Translations under genes and position numbers: made by a program
Notes under the pieces: model-generated
What the model was told of the DNA's origin: nothing
Database searches by the model: none
What the model saw: the letters and a program-made list of their open reading frames with translations, nothing else
In this document: positions 1 to 9,148 of the stretch, in pieces
Numbering within the stretch: position 1 is the stretch's first letter
How the letters are laid out: each line of letters begins with the position of its first letter
NCBI GenBank assembly: GCA_032718475.1
Contig: JAUCBJ010003707.1
Location: forward strand, 1-30,188
DNA: 30,188 nt
Source: Nemertoderma westbladi
Lineage: Eukaryota > Xenacoelomorpha > Nemertodermatida > Nemertodermatidae
Direction: 5' to 3'

Positions 1-765
1 TGTAAAAAATGTAAATTAAATTGAAAATTAAAAAAAAATTGAATTAAAAATTGAGTACGCATTCATCTGTCCATATTTCCATATTTCCATCTGAATCAGA
101 ACTGTGGCAACTCAAACCATAACCAACTGCCACAAGTGATGTAAGAATCAATAAAGTGTTTCATAATTATTGAAATGAATTTATACTAAAGAGATTGTAA
201 TTGTATAATATAATATATTGACAAAATAAATATTATTATTTCAAATATTGATTAAGATAATCTGAAGGCAATACAATAATTAAATTTAGTAATCAATCAA
301 AAGTAAACACATATGCCAAAGATGTGATGTTTGGGTAACTGCTCAAGATCTAGAAATCATACAGTAATGCATTGGATGGTGCATATTTTTCCTTGAGATG
401 GGGTGCGGGTTTTAGGTGAGGGCTGGCTGGTGATGTCGATGTGTCTAAAGTTCACCAGTGGTGGTGAGGACGTGATTAAAACGTGATAATTGTCTAGGTA
501 GAACGTGTGAATCCCAGGTGATGGGGATCAAGCACTTAACCTCGTCATTGTGTGACTGTCGCTGTGTTACTATATGTAATACATCAAACAGGCCAGGAAG
601 TCATGTTCCGCTTCATTAGTTCCTGCTGATGCAAATGAATCATTACTTTCTTCAAACTTCAACGGTAAAAAGTTCCAGTCTTTAGTTCCCGCATCTCGTT
701 ATTTAACATTTTAATTTCAATTTGGATCTTTTATGATTAAAAAATTTATTAAACTCAGCTGGACA
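1..765. other. AT-rich non-coding flank
   Basis: No reading frame with recognisable protein content and no RNA gene is visible here. The stretch is strongly AT-rich, with A-runs near the start and a somewhat more GC-rich patch at about 395-560. It ends at the inverted repeat that starts at 766. Confidence 0.6.
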
Positions 766-1255
766 TGTGGCGGCCACCCTAGAAACGGACCTTAGCGTAG
801 GAATGTCAATTTTTGTTTTATTGCTTCATTCGATGCAGAATTTTCCGTAGAATTCGAAAATGAAAACGGCTAAGCGAGATCTTGTTTGGTTTGTGAGATA
901 TGGCCGTTTTTCTAAAACACTTTTCGAATAATTTTTGACATTTTTGTCAAAAAGTTGAAAATTTTAATTTGGCTCATTTTGACTCAAATTGGCCGATTTT
1001 AGCTCAAATTGGCATATATTTGGACGAAAAATTGGACTTCGGACATCAGTCAGCCATCTGGGGGTGAGTCATATTTTGGCTGAAATTGGCTGAAATTGTC
1101 CGAATTTGGCTGAAATCGCGAATGTAGAATCAGCTGCTAAAAAATTTTAAAAAATTTAAAAAATTTAACAAAATTTTCAAGGTAAAAACTTTAAATGCGT
1201 TTATCTCAGAACTATGTTCTCTACGTTAAGGTACGTTTCTAGGGTGGCCGCCACA
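766..1255. mobile_element. MITE-like element with 35 bp terminal inverted repeats
   Basis: The left end (766-800, beginning TGTGGCGGCCACCCTAGAAA) is matched by the reverse complement of the right end (1221-1255) over 35 bases with two mismatches, at the 23rd and 30th positions. The interior of about 420 bp has no ORF and is AT-rich, with repeated TTGGCTGAAATTG-like words. This is the form of a non-autonomous DNA transposon. CATG stands at 764-767 and again at 1256-1259, but it overlaps the left repeat, so a clean target-site duplication cannot be assigned. No superfamily can be given from the termini alone. Confidence 0.75.
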
Positions 1256-1766
1256 CATGGTATCATTTACATTATTTGGTTTTGCGGTAAAGTCTTCAAG
1301 TAATAAGGATTAAGGAATGGCGTTTGATTATTTATAAATTACCTACTTTTGATTGAGTATACTTAATTTGTTTAACTTTACTGGAGACATTTTGCAATTA
1401 AAAAAAAACAATATGCAGTATGGTATAATCATCAGAGGACGCAGTAACTAATATATTATTATGAATTAATGATTTCAAGAAAAATTCTCTGTTCGCGCTT
1501 TTAGACTTTTAGCAGTTTAACCTGCCAATTTTAGTTGTCTTTTTGTTTATAAGTCGACTTTAGCCTATAACAAGTATTTAGTGCACAGCACATGAAGTAA
1601 CATTAGCCGAAGCCAGTCTATGCACGATCATTCACCCACTGTTAAGGGAGACTGGATTCGGGTGCTTTGAAGTGATTGCGGTGCAGACCTACGGTATTAT
1701 TCGATTGATTGTTACTATATAATCTCTGACAATATATTTACTTTTGGGGAAATTTTAACAGTTCCT
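1256..1766. other. Non-coding spacer
   Basis: This is AT-rich sequence between the MITE-like element and the 3' end of the minus-strand pseudogene. No long A-tail follows the pseudogene stop codon on the minus strand, so a poly(A) mark of retroposition is not visible. Confidence 0.5.
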
Positions 1767-2773
1767 TTAGGTTTCTTTTCCGATCTTTTGTCGAATAGTG
1801 TCTAACGCGTTTCGTTCAACTCTCTCCTTCACCTCGGTGACAGGTTGTATCGGGGTTAAACCGGGATGATTATACGGGTTGAACGGCGATATTAGGTGTC
1901 CGCGTCCCAATCCGGCTAGGTAAGATTGGCGAATATCTAGGGAGCCCACAACCGGAGTGCCACCGACTAATTGTTCGGGTAACACTAGATCTTTGAACAG
2001 TGAGTACAGTTTGGGAGGATCCGTGATACTATTACGATCAAGAGTCTGAGGTCTCACCAGGGAATGAGGAGGTCTGACCGAGTATTCCGGAACTCTGATC
2101 ATCGGTTTATTTAAGGATCGTTTGAGTCGAGTGAGCATAGGTGATACGTCGAACAAGTTTCGCTCGAAACTCCCGTAAGTATAGCGAGTAAAACTGTGTT
2201 TAGCGCAACGTCTATGCAGATGTTTATGTCTTTCCGTTTGTTGGTTGGGTCTAGGGCATTCATCGTAATAATACCAAAGACGCACGTCTTGTAGGGGAAA
2301 GTGGGTGATCTTTCTCCAGTTTTACAATGTTTCTCTCAAAAATTCCAAATATACGTTGAAGTCACTGCGTTTATCCGGTTCTTTAACGTCTTCTCTTTCG
2401 AGTCGATTTCGAATAGAATTTTCGTGTTCGATTCTCAGTTTATCGTTCCGACTCCGCTGGGATTGATATTTAAATGGGATCATTTCCCTTTCGGTGTCTA
2501 CATCGTCCGTATCGTGTAAATCGATAGGATGGCCAGTAGTTAAGAAGTCCATATACGTACCATTACAATGCGTATAGCGAGTGGTGAATTTTCTATAGTC
2601 CAATTCACGCGTGAGCTGTTCCTTTGACATTGGCGGTTCGATATATCGGCCATCGTCCTCCGTAGTGGGTTGACTAGCGTCGCCGTGTATTAAACTATCA
2701 ACAAACGCTTGCAATGGTAGGGTAGGCTATATCGCTCCCTGATACCAAGATCATCTTCTATCAACTCAGTCAT
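1767..2773 (-). pseudogene. Intronless pseudogene of an unrecognised ~335-aa protein
   Basis: A minus-strand frame opens at ATG 2773 (MTELIEDDLGIRERYS). It loses phase at about 2715-2730, where CCTAC is present twice in tandem. Counting the 5 bp unit once brings the start into phase with the frame that runs on from 2714. That frame is broken by one TAA at 2322-2324 and continues in the same phase to a stop at 1767. Apart from these two lesions it is open for about 1 kb. The protein is polar, with recurring aromatic/basic motifs (TTRYTHCNG, FTRYTYGSF) and a Pro/Gly-rich C-terminal part. I do not recognise the family. The lack of introns suggests a processed copy, or the last exon of a dead gene. 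Stop and frameshift are read directly; origin is inferred. Confidence 0.65.
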
Positions 2774-3599
2774 AGCTGCTATATGACTTTATAAATATTA
2801 TAATTAATTATATTTAGGCTAGCGGTCGTCGCTGCCTCCCCCTTAATGCCCCCGGACAGCGCAAGCTCCTCAGCGCTGATGTACTGTCGCCGCCGTGTCT
2901 CTCGAAAACGTAGTAGCTACACAACGACAACAATAACCAGCGCGAGTCACTCCACTGTCCGTCCCAAGGGCTCAGAATTACTTCAGGTTCTTGCTACAGA
3001 GGCAGGGTAACTTTCACAACTGCGACTCGCTACTGTAAACACACTTTAGTAGTAACATTCACCTATAAACGCACAAATTCCACACAACTGTCACAAATTG
3101 TACACATTCGGGCCATTTGTCCGTTAGTCAAGTGCCTTCCAGAATGCCACGTTATTATTATGTATCCCTGGATACTAGCAGTGTGCTATTTATTCCGTAT
3201 GCTATTCAATGGGGCAAGCTTTCTATTGTTCTTTTAACTCGCTTCTAATTCTAGCGTGGTTGTTGCTATGGTGACATTATGGAAAGCTAGCAGTAGAATT
3301 AGGGTAATTCTCATGCATACAGATCTGGGATGCTATTTAATAGTAATTCTTAAATTGTCAATATTCCCCCTTATACATGATTTTATGAATTTTATCGGCT
3401 ATTGACTATATGTTGGAGATTCTTGCACACTAATATACTTAATAGGGTGAATCTCTGCTCCCATGATCTATTAATTAATGGAATTTTGGGAATGCTATAA
3501 ATTGTATAAAATGACAATTTATCAAATTCATGAGAGGATATGAATTTAAATTTATTCCTGTAAATTTTATTATTTAATATTAAAATAGACACAATTTTA
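2774..3599. other. Non-coding region upstream of the pseudogene
   Basis: The first ~260 bp (about 2820-3060) are clearly more GC-rich than the flanks and could be the former 5' leader of the minus-strand pseudogene. An AT-rich TAAATATAATTAATTATAAT stretch lies just upstream of its ATG. Beyond 3100 the sequence is AT-rich. A short minus-strand frame at 3392-3610 has no protein-like features. Confidence 0.4.
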
Positions 3600-3955
3600 T
3601 TCCAGAACATGTCTGGGAACTAGGATCCTTAATTCTAGGAAATTTGTCTTTTTAAGAGTATCGGTAAGTGCTACGATATCTTTATCGACTAGAATTTTTA
3701 AAGGATCTGAATTTTAACAGATTTTGGATTTCTAGATTTTCTTGGTTTACAAACTCCTTAGAGTTTATTTGTCTGCATTTACTCTATTATAACATTTGTT
3801 TTAATAGATTTTTATAAATATTAAATAATTAATATTTAAGATGGGCACCGAATTATTCTAGAACTTGTCTGGGGACGTTAACCACTGATTCTAGAATTTT
3901 GTCTTTCAAGTATATCGGTGAGTGCCGCGATATCTTAATCGACTAGAATTACAGA
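3600..3955. repeat. Diverged direct duplication, ~255 bp period
   Basis: The sequence at about 3600-3700 (CCAGAACATGTCTGGGAAC ... TATCTTTATCGACTAGAATT) recurs at about 3857-3955 (CTAGAACTTGTCTGGGGAC ... TATCTTAATCGACTAGAATT) with an offset of 254-256. Similarity seems to extend upstream of both copies through a TAATATT-rich stretch. The copies have many substitutions, so the duplication is old. No coding potential is seen. The next 270 bp, up to the LTR at 4225, holds nothing recognisable. Confidence 0.6.
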
Positions 3956-4224
3956 TGGTCAAAGGGTTTAACAGATATATTTTGCGTTTTACGCTACTGT
4001 TAAAGGGACATCACGCTACTATATGTATTATTTAATATACGGTATGAGAGCAATATTGCAAGGAGCAATGTCAGTGAGAAGAGGCAAGTCGTTTCCAAGG
4101 TCTACCCAGAGCTTGGTTTAGCCGAGACACGAGGATCTGAACTTTGCATTCCTAATACTCTACTTACCAATAATACTTGAGTATAGTAGGAGCTTTATTG
4201 TACTTTAATAGGTACGGACATTTC

Positions 4225-5524
4225 TGTTGCCGTTATCCCAACACCAGGGGGGAAAAACGCCGATGCTGGAGACGTGACTTTACAGACCACCGAGCCCCGG
4301 CCAGTCACCGGATATTGATTGTGGAGAAGGAATGATTTCTGAGATGCAGGTTGCGGTTGAGAAAAAGCTGCATTAGTTGGATATACTCTTTAATGTAACT
4401 GAACTCTGTTGAACCTGATTGAGAATAATTTTGGGCTTCCCCAAATCAATATACACCAAATATTCACAATAATTATACACGACAATATAAATCCCTACAG
4501 TATATTATTTAATTACCCACTGTTCGCTCAGATTTTAGCCTAACTAATGTTCCCCAGATTTTCCCTAGGTCCTAGTCTTGATGCCGTAGTGTCGGTGTCG
4601 GTCGACCCTGTCGCGTGTCCGTTCCACCCCTCCCGAACCCCGAAGGGAACGATCATCGAGAACCAGCACGGCTTGGCTAAGGGTCGGTCCAGTCGGTAGA
4701 CTCTGTCGCGTATCCATACCACCCCTCTCGAACCCCGAAGGGATCGGTCATCGAGAACCAGTACGGCTTGGCTAGGAGTCTGTCGTGTCGGTGGACCCGT
4801 TCGCGTGTCTGTCCCACCCCTCACGAACCCCGAAGGGTTCGATCATCGAGAACCAGTACGGCTTGGCTAGGGGTCCGTCGGTTCATCGCAGAAACCCAAC
4901 CACCTAGGCTTTCCGAGTCCCTTTCAGGCTCGTAGTCGCTTCAGCAGCCGAGAAACTGCTCCGAACAGTCGGTAGGCCAGTAGAGTCTAGTCCTTTGTCT
5001 TTCGACCCCGTCGCGTGTCCGTCCCACCCCCCACGAACCCCGAAGGGAATGATCATCGAGAACCAGTACGGCTTGGCTAAGGGGTCTGTCGTCGGTCCCG
5101 TCGCAAATCCCTGGTACAAGCAGTCAGCGTTCCGAGTTCTTTTCAGTCTCGTAATAACTGCTGTTGACCAGAGACCGCTAAGGGCAGTCCTCATCAAACC
5201 CTTCTTCTGTAAGTCGGCCGCCCTTTCGCATGTCCGTCCCACCCCTCGCGAACCCCGAAGGGATCGGTCATCGAGAACCAGTACGGCTTAGGTAAGGGGG
5301 CTGTCGTTGCCCGTCGCAAATCCCTGACACAAGCAGTCAGCGTTCCGAGTTCTTTTCAGTCTCGTAATAGCTGCTGTTGACCAGAGACCGCTAAGGGCAG
5401 TCCTCGTCAAACCCGTCCTGTGGCCAGCCCTTTCACATGTCCGTCCCACCCCTCGCGAACCCCGAAGGGATCGGTCATCGAGAACCAGTACGGCTTAGCT
5501 CAGGGGGCAGTCGTTAGTCGGCCA
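4225..5524 (-). repeat. 3' LTR of BEL-A
   Basis: It is 1300 bp and on the plus strand runs TGTTGCCGTT ... GTCGGCCA; the inner edge on the sense strand is purine-rich (AAGTCGAAAGGG) followed by TG, as expected for a polypurine tract and U3 start. Sense U3 (about 5524-4600) is GC-rich and made of six related copies of a unit containing GAACCCCGAAGGG and GAGAACCAGTACGGCTT; two are embedded in a ~210-215 bp higher-order repeat (about 5003-5425). The rest of the sense LTR (4540-4225) begins AT-rich and contains TATA-like words near 4485. By hand count it differs from the 5' LTR at about 15 of 1300 positions, mostly transitions. Confidence 0.85.
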
Positions 5525-6604
5525 CCCTTTCGACTTGACTTCTACTTGACTTGACTTCGACTTGACTTGACTTCTAATGACTTCAAATGGACCGAATAAT
5601 CCGGCGCTCAGTAGCAAATCCACGTAATGGAAAGGTAGCGTGGCCGACGTGTGGAGGCGTTCCGGGAAGGAGAAATACCCACACGCCATCTCTTGCGCGA
5701 TATTCTGAGCGTTTCTCCGAACCTTGGTCTTTAAGTGGCTGTTTGCGTATGTTTCAAACATGACCATATTTCCCATAGCGGTTACGTCTTTGGTTGGACA
5801 TTTGATATAGCAGCGGGGGCTAGAGGAATGTCCACGGAAACCGCACGTGGTGCAGAGGTTATATAGGATCGGACAGACGGAAACGTCGTGGCCCGATGTC
5901 GCGCAGTATGGGCAATAGAGTATCCCGATGAGCTGGAGGCACGAATCGGTAACCCGATTCCTTCTACCGCGTGGGCACTGCTCCGAACCGCAGTTGCCAC
6001 AAACCTCCAATTGCATCTCTCGACCGGGGAATATCGGAATCGGGAGGCCGACGTAATATTCGAGTCGTCGGTTGCTCTTCGGAATATTCGCGGTGGCCGC
6101 TAGCCCGCGGAATGCTAGGCTTTTGCGTAGTAGGTTCTCGCTCTGATAACCTTCTTTGTGTCCCGTTGGTCTCAACTCGGACGACCGTTTCTGGCGGTGG
6201 ATCCATTCAGTTTGCTCGGCGTACCAGCGGGTTAGTCGCATAGGGTCCTGAGGAACGGAGGGTGTAGTAGCCACCGCTGGTCGGCGAAGAGGTGCCGGGG
6301 TTTTCGACGGAGGGATTCCGAGGAGATCGTCGGGAGTCGGCGCAGCGCTGGGGCCCTTCTCGACCAATATCGCTGAGCGGGTCCGTTGATTGCTGGTACT
6401 CGGAATCTCCGACGACCAGTCTTCGCCACCCGGGAAAGAATACGGGGATAACCTTTGGCACGTATCGCCGAAGTCGTTTAACGCGAAGGTAGTAACCAAC
6501 TCCCTCGCAGGGCTACCGAAGCCGAGTGGTGAGGAAACGTTTGGCGGCCGGTTGGTAAGCGGCCTCCGGCTCGAGTTGTCGCTTCGGGGTAGAGAGTAGA
6601 ACAC
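5495..6604 (-). CDS. BEL-A ORF B: zinc-knuckle protein
   Basis: This is the last ORF of BEL-A, up to 369 residues; the first in-frame start-like codon is GTG at 6604, inside the 3' end of ORF A, and the frame is closed by a TAA just upstream. Residues 1-130 are Pro/Ser/Arg-rich and likely disordered. A Cys-rich block at 202-269 holds C202-x2-C205-x4-C210, a canonical CCHC knuckle C231-x2-C234-x4-H239-x4-C244, and C251-x2-C254-x4-H259-x5-C265, so it probably binds nucleic acid. The C-terminus contains a KSKSSQVEVKSK-type repeat encoded by the GACTT-rich stretch next to the LTR, and the stop lies inside the LTR. It has no RT, env or membrane features. Translation would need a +1 shift out of ORF A, reinitiation or a separate transcript. 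No family name can be given. Confidence 0.65.
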   Translation of the reverse strand: MFYSLPRSDNSSRRPLTNRPPNVSSPLGFGSPARELVTTFALNDFGDTCQRLSPYSFPGGEDWSSEIPSTSNQRTRSAILVEKGPSAAPTPDDLLGIPPSKTPAPLRRPAVATTPSVPQDPMRLTRWYAEQTEWIHRQKRSSELRPTGHKEGYQSENLLRKSLAFRGLAATANIPKSNRRLEYYVGLPIPIFPGREMQLEVCGNCGSEQCPRGRRNRVTDSCLQLIGILYCPYCATSGHDVSVCPILYNLCTTCGFRGHSSSPRCYIKCPTKDVTAMGNMVMFETYANSHLKTKVRRNAQNIAQEMACGYFSFPERLHTSATLPFHYVDLLLSAGLFGPFEVIRSQVKSKSSQVEVKSKGWPTNDCPLS

Positions 6605-7907
6605 CCTCGTTTAGCCATATTTCTTCCCCTTCCGAAGAGATCAGAGGCTCCTCCGCACCGAGAAGTTTGGTAATCGTAGGGATGTCGTAAGGTCCGCTCT
6701 CGTCCCAGGAATCGATAACGGCGAGCGTTTTCGTCTCTCCCGGTGTAATGTTCTCGACTGCTTTGAACGCGTGGTTTATGACCTCGTTCCAGTCGTAGTC
6801 GACGAAGGAAAGGGGAATCGCCGTAATGAGGTTGTCGAGAGTCTTACAGATAAACTTAGCGACGGTGTAACACTCCATAACGACGTAGACATAGTTCCGT
6901 CGATCGGGATTCTCCCACCTTTGGTGTATCGTCCACTTCCGATCAACGTCCTTCCATCGACCCTCTCGCTCGCTCTTTATTTCTAATCCTGGGTATCCAC
7001 CATATATTTTATTGTAGTCCCGAAATTTCTGGGGTTTGAAGTCGATGCCGCCGTTTAGCACAGCGAGGTAGCCGATCCCGGATTTCGTCGGTCTCACCTC
7101 TTGGAATCCTCGCATGAACTCGGCGAATCGTAACCAGGCTAGTAGCGTTTGAGTGTCGATGCAATGGCTAAGGGCGTTGAGGTCGTCTCGTCGGTTTCTT
7201 CCTGAAGGAGCGTTCGCGTAGTCGTTCCGGACGTCCGCCTTGATATCCGACCCGATTTTAATGACGTCGAAGTCGAAGAGGATCTTTTGGATTTCCGGAG
7301 GTAGCAACCAGATCGCTCCGGCTGCCTGCACTTCCTGTCTGGGTGTCGGAAATATTCGACACACCAATACCAAACCGTCCAGGGTTCCGAGGACGACGAC
7401 CAAGGATCGACCGTATTCTTTCGCCCCGTACTTTTCTTGGTAGTCGTCGCGATTCTGGATGGTCGATATACGTTCCTCTCGAAGCGTTGCCATACACTCC
7501 GACAGGTTTCCCCAGTGGGCGAGGTACGTACTCTTGTCGTCGACGAAACTTTGACATCTCGCCAACGTAATCGCTTTCGAGGTGGGCGTCGCATTTCCCT
7601 CGTTGTCGTAGATCAAACATCGGGATCTGTAGACGCTCTGCCGGAACGTTTCCCAAAACGACGAATCGTCCCCTCCGGTTGCCTTTGCGTTCCAAGTTCT
7701 TTTCAGTCTCGTACTAGCATCGGCTAACCGGAGGGCTCGTAGATTCTTGGAATCCGGTCCCTCTCGCCCGGTGAATTTAACGACTCGCACGTTCTCATTT
7801 AGCAGGGTGCTCCAATTTGTATCAAAGTCAGGGGATCCAGGTTGCGAATATTCCAGTAGATCTATCGTGTTACGTAATTCGCCGATAATTTGGCGATTTG
7901 GGTCCAT
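6513..7907 (-). CDS. BEL-A ORF A: possible degenerate DEDD 3'-5' exonuclease-like protein
   Basis: An uninterrupted 464-residue ORF starts at a true ATG (7907). Residues about 168-360 follow the layout of the RNase D/WRN-type exonuclease fold. There is a beta-rich start (169-186), then LPPEIQKILFDFDVIKIGSDIKADV at 202-226 in place of the usual Kvg...D motif II (D225). A DTQTLLAWL helix (251-259) and a GIGYLAVLNGGID segment (277-289) follow. WENPDRRNYVYVVMECY (331-347) stands where W...YaatDay of motif III is expected. The D-x-E of motif I is not seen, and motif III has Y-x3-E (Y341, E345), not Y-x3-D. If the fold assignment is right, the enzyme is probably inactive or altered. This is pattern recognition, not a search result. 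The N-terminal 165 residues are not recognised. Confidence 0.6.
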   Translation of the reverse strand: MDPNRQIIGELRNTIDLLEYSQPGSPDFDTNWSTLLNENVRVVKFTGREGPDSKNLRALRLADASTRLKRTWNAKATGGDDSSFWETFRQSVYRSRCLIYDNEGNATPTSKAITLARCQSFVDDKSTYLAHWGNLSECMATLREERISTIQNRDDYQEKYGAKEYGRSLVVVLGTLDGLVLVCRIFPTPRQEVQAAGAIWLLPPEIQKILFDFDVIKIGSDIKADVRNDYANAPSGRNRRDDLNALSHCIDTQTLLAWLRFAEFMRGFQEVRPTKSGIGYLAVLNGGIDFKPQKFRDYNKIYGGYPGLEIKSEREGRWKDVDRKWTIHQRWENPDRRNYVYVVMECYTVAKFICKTLDNLITAIPLSFVDYDWNEVINHAFKAVENITPGETKTLAVIDSWDESGPYDIPTITKLLGAEEPLISSEGEEIWLNEGVLLSTPKRQLEPEAAYQPAAKRFLTTRLR

Positions 7908-9148
7908 ATTTACGATTATATCCGTTACAAATTAGATCAGTTAATTATAAGTCCAGAAAGTCTGAAACTATAGCGATAGCAGAATAATTCAGTTTTTTAT
8001 TTAATTCAGTTTATTAAATAACATTGCTATATAGACATCTATCATCTTATTGCTAATACATTCAGCATTTACAGTTACTATAGCTATACATTAATATCCA
8101 ACCAGTTTTTTATGACTTTTTATGTCCTTTCTTTTTTCCAATTCTTTTCTTCAGACTTTTTTATACCTTTTTTTTGTCTTTTTTCATTTCTCTTTATTAT
8201 TTCATCACATTTCATTTATTTCCACATATTTCATCATTTAGTTCCATCATTTATTTCACATTTTTCATTTATTTCCACATCATCATTGGGGTTATAGCCC
8301 CAATCATTTGTTATAAGCGCAACACCAGGGTGCGCATCATTACATTTTCATCATCATACGCGTCACCATTCAGGTTTATAGTAGAGTTGTCTGATCCTTT
8401 TCATCATTTCCAACTACATTCAATCATCTTCTTTGGTTAATCTTTGTCATGGAAGGGGTGTTACGCGGCAATCTGGGATCTACAGCTGGACTCGTTACAC
8501 CGCCTACGCCCCAAACTGCGCACGTAACGGACAATGAAGACGCTAGGAGTGAAGTCACGTGGAATGCACCAGGGACCCACCAGAATAACACTCCCAACAA
8601 CATAAAGCTCAGTCGACGAAGTCATGTGGGATGGGGTTACGCAACATTCTGGGATCTACAGCTGGACTCGTTACACCGCCTACGCCCCAAAATCCACGCA
8701 ACGGTCCCACCAGAATAACGCGACTGAGAAACATAAAACCCTCTATCGTCGAAGTCATGTGGATGCACCATGGACCCACCAGAATAACGGGATAGAGGGG
8801 GTGTTGCGCGGCAATCCGGGATCTACAGCTGGACTCGTTACACCGCCTACGCCCCGAACTGCGCACGCAACGGACAACATAACATACTGCGATGAATACA
8901 ATGAATTCCACTTCAAATCTTTTCCATTTCCAATAATCCAATATCGTAGGTCCCGATGACCAAAATCAGGGTAAACAATACATAAACGACCCTGCGTCAG
9001 TCGAAACATCTGCAGGGTGACGCTGGACTCCACATAACACACGAGGAAACACAAATACCATGCGTGGTTACAGTTGGTTTAAGGGGGGGTCCATATCATT
9101 GTCGATAAATCACAGTTTATTAAAGTTTGTCAACAGGATGAGAAGGGT
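7908..9148. other. Non-coding spacer inside BEL-A
   Basis: This lies between the pol remnant and ORF A. About 8095-8290 is purine-rich on the sense (minus) strand, just upstream of ORF A. The part at 8450-8885 is a three-copy tandem repeat, listed separately. Short frames here on both strands have no protein-like features. A separate promoter or translation element for ORF A could lie here, but no recognisable motif proves it. Confidence 0.5.
8450..8885. repeat. Three-copy tandem repeat, 167-176 bp spacing
   Basis: A conserved 38 bp core (GGGATCTACAGCTGGACTCG and onward) occurs at 8475-8512, 8651-8688 and 8818-8855. Flanking words such as GTCGAAGTCATGTGG, GACCCACCAGAATAAC and GCGCGGCAAT recur between the cores in variable arrangement. 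The cores are nearly identical, so expansion is recent or maintained. The array is restricted to the BEL-A spacer in this window. Confidence 0.85.

Noticed and set aside
4540-5291. Frames of 94-112 codons on both strands within the LTR, repeated at 13922-14673
   Set aside because: They arise from GC-rich subrepeats, are duplicated with the LTR and show repeated low-quality peptides with no domain.
8449-9054. Overlapping frames on both strands in the spacer array
   Set aside because: They follow the tandem repeat on both strands and have no protein-like conservation.
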